This document shows positions 53,056-60,752 of a stretch of 64,000 nt of DNA, piece after piece. Position numbers and translations under genes: made by a program. The DNA comes from Bacteroidota bacterium (GTDB lineage Bacteria > Bacteroidota > Bacteroidia > NS11-12g > UBA9320): contig WGNA01000005.1 of NCBI GenBank assembly GCA_016124755.1, positions 1-64,000 on the forward strand. Reading direction: 5' to 3'. The first letter of the stretch is position 1; every line of letters starts with the position of its first letter. Below the pieces are notes generated by a model. It was not told the origin of the DNA and made no database searches. It saw only the letters and a list, made by a program, of their open reading frames with translations.

Positions 53056-53961
53056 TTGAAATTTTATTCTACCGACAAAAATTTTCTGGGAATCGAACAT
53101 CCGGAACTTTTTGATTACAAAACTTCCAAAGCAGTTATTCAACTTCTTCCATACGAACATACTTCCTCGTATTTATCCGGTTCCGATAAAGGCCCGAAAG
53201 CCATTTTGAAAGCTTCTCATTATGTTGAGTTTTACGATGAAGAATTGGATCAGGAAACGTATTTAAACATAGGAATCGCTTCTCAGAAAGAACTGGATTT
53301 TGAAGGTAAAGTTGATAAAGATGCGGTTGCACTGATTGAAAAAAACACCAAGTACCATTTGGATCACGGCAAATTTGTGATCAGTTTCGGAGCAGAACAC
53401 ACAGTGACTTACGGTATCTTCAAAGCTTTTCACAAAAAGAAAAAAGGGGTTTCGATTCTTCAGATTGATGCCCACAGCGATTTGCGAAAAGCGTATCAGG
53501 GAAACCCGTATTCGCATGCAAGTGTGATGGCGAGAATTCACGAATTAGGCGTACAGATCGCGCAGGTGGGAATTCGGGCTCAATGTATAGAAGAGGCTGA
53601 ACTTATTAAAAACTCTCCAAACATTCTGACCTTCTACGGTCACCAATTGCAAGCCGGCAAAAATTATATCGACCGTATTCTTGAGCATCTTACCGATGAG
53701 GTTTATATAACCATTGATGCGGATGGATTTGATCCCTCGATTGTTCCAGCTGTTGGAACCGCTGAACCGGGTGGTTTGCAATGGTACGAAACCCTCGAAC
53801 TGTTAAAAGCTGTCGCGACAAAAAAGAAAGTGGTCGGTTTCGACATTGTTGAATGCGCTCCGATAAAAGGGCAGATTCGTTCTGAATATCTGCTGGCTCA
53901 ACTCGCTTATAAGCTACTCGGGTACTGTAGTCTCAATCCCGTTACTTTTGCCAATTCGTGA
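53056..53961 (+). CDS. Arginase/agmatinase-family ureohydrolase
   Basis: 301 residues from TTG 53056; ATG 53029 would give 310 but sits upstream of the -7 box. Binuclear metal ligands are in GAEHTVTYG (usually GGDH), QIDAHSDLRKAY and TIDADGFDPSIVP. The enzyme should cleave a guanidino group, most often agmatine to putrescine plus urea. GAEH in place of GGDH keeps the metal-binding His but changes its neighbour. It lies 20 bases before the cysteine desulfurase gene and may be co-transcribed with it. Confidence 0.85.
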   Translation: MKFYSTDKNFLGIEHPELFDYKTSKAVIQLLPYEHTSSYLSGSDKGPKAILKASHYVEFYDEELDQETYLNIGIASQKELDFEGKVDKDAVALIEKNTKYHLDHGKFVISFGAEHTVTYGIFKAFHKKKKGVSILQIDAHSDLRKAYQGNPYSHASVMARIHELGVQIAQVGIRAQCIEEAELIKNSPNILTFYGHQLQAGKNYIDRILEHLTDEVYITIDADGFDPSIVPAVGTAEPGGLQWYETLELLKAVATKKKVVGFDIVECAPIKGQIRSEYLLAQLAYKLLGYCSLNPVTFANS

Positions 53962-53981
53962 AATAAAAAAAATCCGAACCG

Positions 53982-55142
53982 ATGAAATCTAATTTGTACA
54001 GAGCATATCTCGACAATGCAGCCACAACTCCTATGGATGAGCGAGTGATTGAAGCGATGACCGCTGTGATGCGCGAAACTTTCGGAAATCCTTCTTCAAC
54101 ACACAGTTTCGGACGCAATGCGAAAGGGGTTTTAGAAACGGCCAGAAAAAAGATTTCCTCATTAATTGGCGCGGAATCAAAAGAGATTTTGTTTACATCG
54201 GGAGGAACGGAAGCCGACAACATCGCCATCAGAAGTTCGGTTCGTGATCTCGGTATCAAGCATATAATCACATCTCCATTAGAACATAAAGCAGTTCTTT
54301 CAACTGCCGAAGAAATGGATGCCAGCGGTGACGCAAGTCTTCATCTGGTGCGGGTCGATAACAAAGGACATATCGATTACGATCACCTTTCAGAACTCGC
54401 AACTTCATATCCGGGTGCGCTAATTTCATTGATGCATGCGAACAATGAAATCGGGACACTCCTCGATGTTGATCGCGTTAAGGAAATTGCCGCTGCCAAC
54501 AACTGTTTGTTTCATTGCGACACGGTTCAGACTATGGGGCATTACCCGATTGATGTGAAAACTTTCGGAGCGGATTTTCTGACATGCTCTGCTCACAAAC
54601 TTTCCGGTCCGAAAGGGAGTGGATTCCTTTATATTAAAAATGGTCTGCGCATTCACCCGATGATTACCGGTGGCGGACAGGAACGAAATCTTCGTGCCGG
54701 AACCGAAAATATTACCGGAATTGTCGGCTTGGCAAAAGCACTTGAATTGGCTTATCAGGAATTGGGTGAAGAGTTAAAGCGTATTTCAGATTTCAAACAA
54801 GAGATGGTTTCTCTTCTCAAAACAGAAATTCCGGGAATTGAATTTAATGGCGACATTACGGCAAACGGAGCCTTATACACCGTGTTGAATTGCGCACTCC
54901 CTCCTACTGAGAAAAATGCACTTCTGCTATTTCAGTTAGATATGGCGGGCGTTTGTGTTTCCGGAGGATCCGCATGTAACTCCGGTGCCGCAAAAGGTTC
55001 ACATGTACTTAATGCAATTGGAGCTGATCCCGACCGGCAGGCAGTGCGTTTCTCGTTCGGTAGGTTTACAACGATGGCTGATATTCGTCATGCAGTTGAT
55101 AGTTTAAAAGTCATATTGAAAAGCGAAACCGTTCAGGCCTGA
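53982..55142 (+). CDS. Cysteine desulfurase (NifS/IscS family)
   Basis: 386 residues, class V aminotransferase fold. It starts MKSNLYRAYLDNAATTPMD, with FGNPSSTHSFGR, TSGGTEADN and the PLP lysine in SAHKLSGPKGSGFLY. The mobile-loop cysteine is in SGGSACNSGAAKGSHV. It removes sulfur from cysteine to give alanine and a persulfide for iron-sulfur clusters or thiolated tRNA. No scaffold gene (IscU, SufE) is nearby. The thioredoxin-like gene follows by 16 bases. Confidence 0.92.
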   Translation: MKSNLYRAYLDNAATTPMDERVIEAMTAVMRETFGNPSSTHSFGRNAKGVLETARKKISSLIGAESKEILFTSGGTEADNIAIRSSVRDLGIKHIITSPLEHKAVLSTAEEMDASGDASLHLVRVDNKGHIDYDHLSELATSYPGALISLMHANNEIGTLLDVDRVKEIAAANNCLFHCDTVQTMGHYPIDVKTFGADFLTCSAHKLSGPKGSGFLYIKNGLRIHPMITGGGQERNLRAGTENITGIVGLAKALELAYQELGEELKRISDFKQEMVSLLKTEIPGIEFNGDITANGALYTVLNCALPPTEKNALLLFQLDMAGVCVSGGSACNSGAAKGSHVLNAIGADPDRQAVRFSFGRFTTMADIRHAVDSLKVILKSETVQA

Positions 55143-55158
55143 GCGATGTTCTGACTTC

Positions 55159-55767
55159 ATGAAATTTACTTTTACTCCCAAAAACGATTTGGGTTTTGAG
55201 GAATATCTCAAAATGGTTGAAGAACTTAGTGAGCAACGTTCCACAACCGGAAACGATAAAACTGAAGAAAGAGCAGAATTTACGAAGCTCAATTTTCACC
55301 GAATGAAAAGGCTTGCCAAAACCGGGGAAATTTATCCCGAATTTGCTGAAACTTTCAGAGAACTTCAGGAACCACAACATTGGTATGTAATTGTGGAATC
55401 GTGGTGCGGTGATGCGGCTCAAGTGCTTCCCTATATTTACCATATTACGGAAACCAATTCCAACATAAACCTGCACATCATCTTACGCGATGATAATCCG
55501 GAAATTATGGACGCCTTTCTCACAAACGGCACCCGCTCTATTCCAAAACTTATTATAACCGATGATGAAGGCGAGATTCTTGTGACCTGGGGTCCAAGAC
55601 CCGAATGGCCGAGAGAAAGAATGGCCAGATTTATACGGGAGAGAGATTCCGGATCCGATGTTAAAAAAGCGGATGCCAATAAAGAAATTCAACTTTGGTA
55701 TGGTTCGGATAAGGGCCGTGAGATTCAATCGGAAATTGCAGAGTTGATTCGAACGGTTTCGGTATAA
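55159..55767 (+). CDS. Thioredoxin-like protein with single Cys (WCGD)
   Basis: 202 residues without a signal peptide. A thioredoxin fold occupies about residues 70-170. The active-site stretch VESWCGDAAQVLPYI has only Cys83, and the second Cys of CxxC is replaced by Asp85-Ala86. RSIPKLIITDDEGE is the cis-proline region. This family recurs in Bacteroidota, and the loss of the resolving Cys suggests a mono-thiol or non-redox binding role. It is probably co-transcribed with the desulfurase gene. Confidence 0.78.
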   Translation: MKFTFTPKNDLGFEEYLKMVEELSEQRSTTGNDKTEERAEFTKLNFHRMKRLAKTGEIYPEFAETFRELQEPQHWYVIVESWCGDAAQVLPYIYHITETNSNINLHIILRDDNPEIMDAFLTNGTRSIPKLIITDDEGEILVTWGPRPEWPRERMARFIRERDSGSDVKKADANKEIQLWYGSDKGREIQSEIAELIRTVSV

Positions 55768-55844
55768 GTAAGTTAACCATCATTCACCGGAAGCCCTGTT
55801 TTTTCAAGTCTCTTAAGCTATGTTAGCTTATCCAAATTTGACAC

Positions 55845-55873
55845 TTGCCATTATTAATTATGTGTTAATTTTG
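55845..55873 (+). promoter_or_regulatory. Bacteroidota promoter (-33 and -7) of Omp28 gene
   Basis: TTG at 55845-55847 and TAATTTTG at 55866-55873 with an 18-base spacer, close to the TTTG/N19/TAnnTTTG consensus. The ATG is 28 bases further at 55902. Confidence 0.65.
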
Positions 55874-55901
55874 GCCTGATAACAACAACACTATCGAGAT
55901 T

Positions 55902-58070
55902 ATGAAAAAAATTCTACCAGCATTGTTGCTTGCTACTCTTAGTACTGCATCAATGGCTCAGAATTACTATCACATTGAATTCACTGATGACATTACGAAA
56001 AGCTACATTTATGGAGACTATGCCTCCGGAAAAGTGGTAATGTCGAAACCTTCCAGTGGCGTTTCAAATGATGTGTACTCTGCAAAACAAACAATTCCTT
56101 TTTCTTTTAAATTTTACGGTCAGGAAGTAACTGAGTATTTAGTAAGTGATAATGGATACATCACTTTCAATACTTCTGCGACCAACAGTACAGGACAAAA
56201 AATGGCTTTACCTGCCGGAGGAGATCCGAACAATGCCATTTATGCATTTTGGAATGACTTTGAAATGAAGGCTGCACCAAATGCGAGTTTCCCTGTAAAT
56301 GTTTACTCGTATACCAAAGGAACTTCGCCAAATCGTATGCATGTAATTCAGTGGTTTGGTATTTCTAATCAGGGTACCAGCATCGCTGCCAATTCAGATG
56401 TATTTGCTTTTGCGCTGGTTCTTCATGAGCAGGACGGCATGTTCGATGTTGTGAACGGACCTTTCGGTTCTTCATCAATCAAAGGAACGATCGGAGCAGA
56501 AAATGCCGACGGTTCTGTTGGATATTCAATTTCCGGATCGCCTAATTTCTCATTTCCGGTAGCTTCGGGTTCTACTCCCGACAAGCTTACGGTTTACCGG
56601 TTTTACTACGGGGTTCAAGCGGCAAACGATGCCGGTGTTGTATCCTCAACTCTTCCAAGAATGGTTAGTGCTTCGAACTCGAGTACCGTTGGAGCAAGAG
56701 TAGTAAACTTCGGAACCAGCAACATCACTTCTTTCGATTTGAATTATACGGTTGATGGAGGCGCGGTTCAGACTAAATCTTTCACAGGATATAACATTCC
56801 TGCCGGAAGTTCAATCGCCGTTAATCACGACATTAAATGGAACTCCGGAAATGCGGGTGTTGATCACTCATTTGAGATTTACACATCAAATATCAACGGA
56901 AGCGGTGATGACAACAGTTCAAACGACTCTTACTCAACCAACGTTTTGGTAAATTCCGGTACAACTACTACACGCAGAGTACTGGCTGAAGAAAGTTCCG
57001 GAGCATGGTGTGGTTACTGTCCGGATGGACACGTTACCGCTAAAACCATTATGCAGCAATATCCGGATGTAATCTTTGTGATACAGCATTACGGTGATGC
57101 CATGCAAACTACCGAAAGTTATGATGTGAGCACAACGTTCGCCAGCGGTTATCCAAACATGGTTGCAGACAGAACACTTAACCCCGGTTCAAGCCGAACT
57201 GCATGGCCAGGTTCAGTTTCAACCCGACGTTCAGTTGGAGCACCGGCTTCCATTGAAATTATGAATAAGAATTTTAACCCAACAACACGGGTTATTTCTT
57301 ATGATGTGAAAGTAACCTTCGTTGACGATTACGCAGGTGATATCCGAATTGGAGCCATCATCTCTGAAGACAAGGTTCGCGGTCCGGATAACAATCAGTG
57401 GACTCAAACCAACTATTACAGTAAAGACTATCCGAACGGAGTTGGTACAGTAGGCCATCCTATGTACGAGCAACATCCGCACATGGAGGGTTATTACCAC
57501 AACCACGTTGCGATCGCAATGCCGAACGGAGCATGGGGAAAAGCCGGTATTATTCCGGAAGTGGTTAAAGCCGGAAGTTCTTATACCACAACAATTTCCT
57601 ACACTTTACCAGCGATGACCGTTCTTTCTGCTTACAGCACTGATAACAATACGGAATACTGTTCAACCCTTACGGATGGCGAATATCAATATGGTGAATA
57701 CAAACCTGCCGATATCTCTTTGATCGCGTTTGTTTCAACTTACGATGATTTCATTAAAACGAATCGCCCTATCCTTAACGCTGCAGAAGTTGCACTTTGG
57801 GATCGTGCAGCAGGTGTTGAAAAAACCATCAACAGCAACATGAATGTATATCCGAACCCGGCTAATACTTCTGTAACTGTTCAATTGGCTGAAAATACTT
57901 CAACCGCAACTGTGAAGATTATGGATCTGAACGGCAAAGTGGTTAAAGAAGCTACCATTGAAAACGGAAACGGAACGCTTAGCATCGACGGATTAACAAA
58001 TGGCATCTACGTTATTGAAGTTGCTGCCGATAATTTCAATGCAACTCAAAAGTTGATTGTAACTCACTAA
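55902..58070 (+). CDS. Omp28-type T9SS surface protein
   Basis: 722 residues. A signal peptide ends near LSTASMAQ. An N-terminal beta-sandwich region (about 20-350) precedes an Omp28/thioredoxin-like domain with a CxxC site (EESSGAWCGYCPDGH) and the strand region VIFVIQHYGDAMQ. The last 80 residues form a T9SS type A sorting domain (NVYPNPANTSVTVQL to the end). It should be exported to the cell surface. Omp28-like proteins occur in fibrous or adhesive surface layers, and a disulfide role is possible from the CxxC. Confidence 0.87.
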   Translation: MKKILPALLLATLSTASMAQNYYHIEFTDDITKSYIYGDYASGKVVMSKPSSGVSNDVYSAKQTIPFSFKFYGQEVTEYLVSDNGYITFNTSATNSTGQKMALPAGGDPNNAIYAFWNDFEMKAAPNASFPVNVYSYTKGTSPNRMHVIQWFGISNQGTSIAANSDVFAFALVLHEQDGMFDVVNGPFGSSSIKGTIGAENADGSVGYSISGSPNFSFPVASGSTPDKLTVYRFYYGVQAANDAGVVSSTLPRMVSASNSSTVGARVVNFGTSNITSFDLNYTVDGGAVQTKSFTGYNIPAGSSIAVNHDIKWNSGNAGVDHSFEIYTSNINGSGDDNSSNDSYSTNVLVNSGTTTTRRVLAEESSGAWCGYCPDGHVTAKTIMQQYPDVIFVIQHYGDAMQTTESYDVSTTFASGYPNMVADRTLNPGSSRTAWPGSVSTRRSVGAPASIEIMNKNFNPTTRVISYDVKVTFVDDYAGDIRIGAIISEDKVRGPDNNQWTQTNYYSKDYPNGVGTVGHPMYEQHPHMEGYYHNHVAIAMPNGAWGKAGIIPEVVKAGSSYTTTISYTLPAMTVLSAYSTDNNTEYCSTLTDGEYQYGEYKPADISLIAFVSTYDDFIKTNRPILNAAEVALWDRAAGVEKTINSNMNVYPNPANTSVTVQLAENTSTATVKIMDLNGKVVKEATIENGNGTLSIDGLTNGIYVIEVAADNFNATQKLIVTH

Positions 58071-58094
58071 GACTTTATCTGGTTTTATGAAAAG

Positions 58095-58122
58095 GGCTGG
58101 TTAGAAATAACCGGCCTTTTTT
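58095..58122 (+). terminator. Terminator after Omp28 gene
   Basis: A 9-bp stem (GGCTGGTTA/TAACCGGCC, one G-U pair) with a GAAA tetraloop, followed by six T. Confidence 0.9.
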
Positions 58123-58125
58123 GTT

Positions 58126-58893
58126 TCAGGTGTTTCGTTTTTTCTCTAGCCCTAAAGTGAATAACGCATAATCGAACCTTACCGGATCCTCTTTATCTAT
58201 CGACTTTAAAACATCCGTTATTTCGACAGCGGTTTTCCAATCGGCTGGTTTTCGTTTTGTTATTTCCATTTCAAGTGCAACCCGATGCACATGAACATCC
58301 AAAGGGCAAATCAAATCGCGTGGTTTAATTTTCTTCCATATTCCGAAATCCACACCATTATCATCGCATCGCACCATCCATCTCAAATACATATTTAAAC
58401 GTTTACAAGCCGAGCCGGTTCGGGGATCTGAAACGTGTTTTCGGGTTCTAACTTTTTCTAATCCGACAGGAAAAACCGATTGATTAAATTGAATGAGAGC
58501 ATCTTCAATCGTGGAAAATTCTTCGGGAACAAAGGCTGATTCTAGTGATTCGTTTTCCTGATAATGTCGTTTTAAAAAATCCAATAGAAAGAGAACATCT
58601 TCGCCATTCAGGGTTCGATGCACAAAAGAAGAAACGGGTGATTTGTCTACGGAACTTGCATTTAGCACAAAATCATGTGGCGAATTTCCCATCAGGTTTA
58701 TGAGCTCATTTGCCTTTCGTATAATGGTAGTTCGGTTGCCCCAAGACATGATTGCAGCAAAAAAACCGGCAATTTCAATATCCTGCTTTTGGAAAAATGC
58801 ATGCGGAATCGAAACCGGATCTGACTCCACAAAACCCGAATGGTTGGAGCGCTTATATGCTTCTTCCAGAATTTGCCGGATACCGGACTTCAC
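58126..58893 (-). CDS. TIGR02757 family protein (unknown function)
   Basis: 255 residues, conserved across Bacteroidota and other phyla under this family name. Recognised blocks are SDPVSIPHAFFQKQDIEIAG, MSWGNRTTIIRKANEL and RDLICPLDVHVHRVALEMEI. The layout suggests an all-helical protein distantly related to HhH-type DNA glycosylases, though no catalytic Asp/Lys could be fixed. It is the last of three genes joined by 4-base overlaps (with prsW-like and cystathionine synthase genes). Confidence 0.75.
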   Translation of the reverse strand: MKSGIRQILEEAYKRSNHSGFVESDPVSIPHAFFQKQDIEIAGFFAAIMSWGNRTTIIRKANELINLMGNSPHDFVLNASSVDKSPVSSFVHRTLNGEDVLFLLDFLKRHYQENESLESAFVPEEFSTIEDALIQFNQSVFPVGLEKVRTRKHVSDPRTGSACKRLNMYLRWMVRCDDNGVDFGIWKKIKPRDLICPLDVHVHRVALEMEITKRKPADWKTAVEITDVLKSIDKEDPVRFDYALFTLGLEKKRNT

Positions 58894-59579
58894 TCCTTTT
58901 TAATTCGGAACGGGGAATTTTTCTGATGTAAACGGATCGCACTTCTCGACAAGATAATACCGAGTACCAGACTGGCAACGGCTCCACCGAACTTTAACAT
59001 TATGTCGTCGTAAAAGGTCTGAATTAATGCGAAGTCGTACCAACCGTGGAAAAGAACGGGCACCATCACCGAATACAAAATCAACCGGTTCGATTCTTCG
59101 TGGCGAAATTTGGCCAGACCCAAAAAATATCCCATGATAATTCCGAATGTTGCATGAGCAGGTACAGCGGTGAACATTCGTAAAATTGCCACGTCCATTC
59201 CGTGTTGCATTACATAAGCGATATTTTCAAGAGTTGCAAAGCCCATGGAAACCATAACCGAATAAGTGATTCCGTCGAAAGGTTCATTGAAATCCGGTTT
59301 TCGATAAAGATACCGGAACACAAAGTAGAATTTGCACAACTCTTCTACAGCGGCGACCCCGATAAAAGTGCGGACGCCTGTTGTTAATAAATCCTGAGAA
59401 ACTTCCAGACCCAATCTTGAAACCAGCACTTCAATAAAGAATGCCGGCACTGTACTGATCATTCCCAGAACAAACGCCAGCATCAGCAACCTTGCAGGTT
59501 CCCGGTCAAATTTATCTTTCCAGTAAATATAAATACTGATGGCGAGTCCGGGCGCTATTGCAAGGGCGAGTAAGATCAT
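58890..59579 (-). CDS. PrsW-family intramembrane metalloprotease
   Basis: 229 residues with about eight transmembrane helices. Zinc site candidates are Glu-Glu in AVEELCKFYFV, plus His in VPAHATFGIIMG and FHGWYDFAL, which follow the PrsW/Abi layout. PrsW cleaves anti-sigma factors in Bacillus; other members have unknown targets. No anti-sigma or sigma gene is nearby. Four-base overlaps on both sides indicate coupled translation with the two neighbours. Confidence 0.85.
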   Translation of the reverse strand: MILLALAIAPGLAISIYIYWKDKFDREPARLLMLAFVLGMISTVPAFFIEVLVSRLGLEVSQDLLTTGVRTFIGVAAVEELCKFYFVFRYLYRKPDFNEPFDGITYSVMVSMGFATLENIAYVMQHGMDVAILRMFTAVPAHATFGIIMGYFLGLAKFRHEESNRLILYSVMVPVLFHGWYDFALIQTFYDDIMLKFGGAVASLVLGIILSRSAIRLHQKNSPFRIKKE

Positions 59580-60715
59580 CCGATTGCTTGTTTTAAATCT
59601 TCAATAAGATCATCCACATCTTCGATTCCAACGCTCAGGCGAATCAAGGTGTCTTTCAATCCGGCTTTTTCACGTTCCTCTTTCGGAATCGAGGCATGTG
59701 TCATACTTGCCGGGTGACCGCAAAGCGATTCTACTCCGCCAAGTGATTCGGCCAGAGTAAACAGTTTGGTTGAGCTAATTACCTTAAAGGCATCTTCGAG
59801 TTTGTCGCCTTTTAACGTGAAGGACATCATTCCACCAAAGGCTCTCATCTGTGTTTTGGCAATTTCGTGGTTAGGATGTTCGGTAAAACCCGGCCAGTAA
59901 ACCTTATCTACTTTCGGATGATTATGCAGAAAATGAGCAATGGCTTCTCCGTTCTCACAATGACGCTGCATGCGGAGGTGGAGCGTTTTTATTCCTCTTA
60001 AGGCTAAAAAACAATCCTGAGGGCCAGGCGTTCCTCCGCAGCTATTCTGAATAAAAGTTAGTCTTTCATGCAGATTTTCATCGTTGCAAACTAAGGCACC
60101 CATCACCACATCCGAATGTCCATTGATATATTTTGTAACCGAGTGCATCACGATATCTGCACCGAGATCCATTGGATTTTGAAGGTATGGTGAGGCAAAG
60201 GTGTTATCGACACAAAGCAGGCACGAATTAGATTTTGCAATGTCCGCCATGGCACTGATGTCAATAATTTTAAGAAGCGGATTGGTTGGAGTTTCTACCC
60301 AGATAAGTTTCGTCTTATCGTTTATCTTTTGCTTAACGTTTTCGACATCCGACATGTCTACGAAATGAAAAACGATTCCGTAGGCAGCAAAAACTTTAGT
60401 AAAAATGCGGTACGAACCTCCGTATAAATCGTTCGTTGCAATTACTTCATCTCCGGGATGAAGAAGTTTAATCACCGCATCAATAGCTGCCATTCCGGTC
60501 GAAAAACACATTCCGAAACGGGCATTTTCCAATGCAGCCAGATTGTTTTGCAATTGCGTTCTCGTCGGGTTGTGCGTTCGGCTGTACTCGTATCCTTTAT
60601 GATCCCCGGGAGCCTTTTGGGCATAAGTGGAGGTCTGGTATATCGGAGTCATTATCGCTCCGGTTTCAGGATCCGGATGAACACCGGCATGAATAGTCTT
60701 TGTATTGAATTTCAT
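59576..60715 (-). CDS. Cystathionine gamma-synthase/lyase (PLP)
   Basis: 379 residues from ATG 60715. PLP motifs include TPIYQTSTYAQ, FSTGMAAIDAVIKLL, VDNTFASPYLQ and the Schiff-base lysine in SVTKYINGHSDVVMG. Family members either make cystathionine from an activated homoserine or cleave it to cysteine; the sequence alone does not decide. With a cystathionine beta-synthase in the same window, a lyase in reverse transsulfuration is the more economical reading. The in-frame TTG at 60727 lies inside the -7 box and is unlikely. Confidence 0.9.
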   Translation of the reverse strand: MKFNTKTIHAGVHPDPETGAIMTPIYQTSTYAQKAPGDHKGYEYSRTHNPTRTQLQNNLAALENARFGMCFSTGMAAIDAVIKLLHPGDEVIATNDLYGGSYRIFTKVFAAYGIVFHFVDMSDVENVKQKINDKTKLIWVETPTNPLLKIIDISAMADIAKSNSCLLCVDNTFASPYLQNPMDLGADIVMHSVTKYINGHSDVVMGALVCNDENLHERLTFIQNSCGGTPGPQDCFLALRGIKTLHLRMQRHCENGEAIAHFLHNHPKVDKVYWPGFTEHPNHEIAKTQMRAFGGMMSFTLKGDKLEDAFKVISSTKLFTLAESLGGVESLCGHPASMTHASIPKEEREKAGLKDTLIRLSVGIEDVDDLIEDLKQAIG

Positions 60716-60724
60716 AACTGCCGG

Positions 60725-60732
60725 CAAATATA
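60725..60732 (-). promoter_or_regulatory. -7 promoter box of cystathionine gamma-synthase/lyase
   Basis: TATATTTG on the minus strand, exact match, 9 bases before the ATG at 60715. It drives the three-gene operon. Confidence 0.6.
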
Positions 60733-60752
60733 AAATGTGCCGTTATCGCAGC

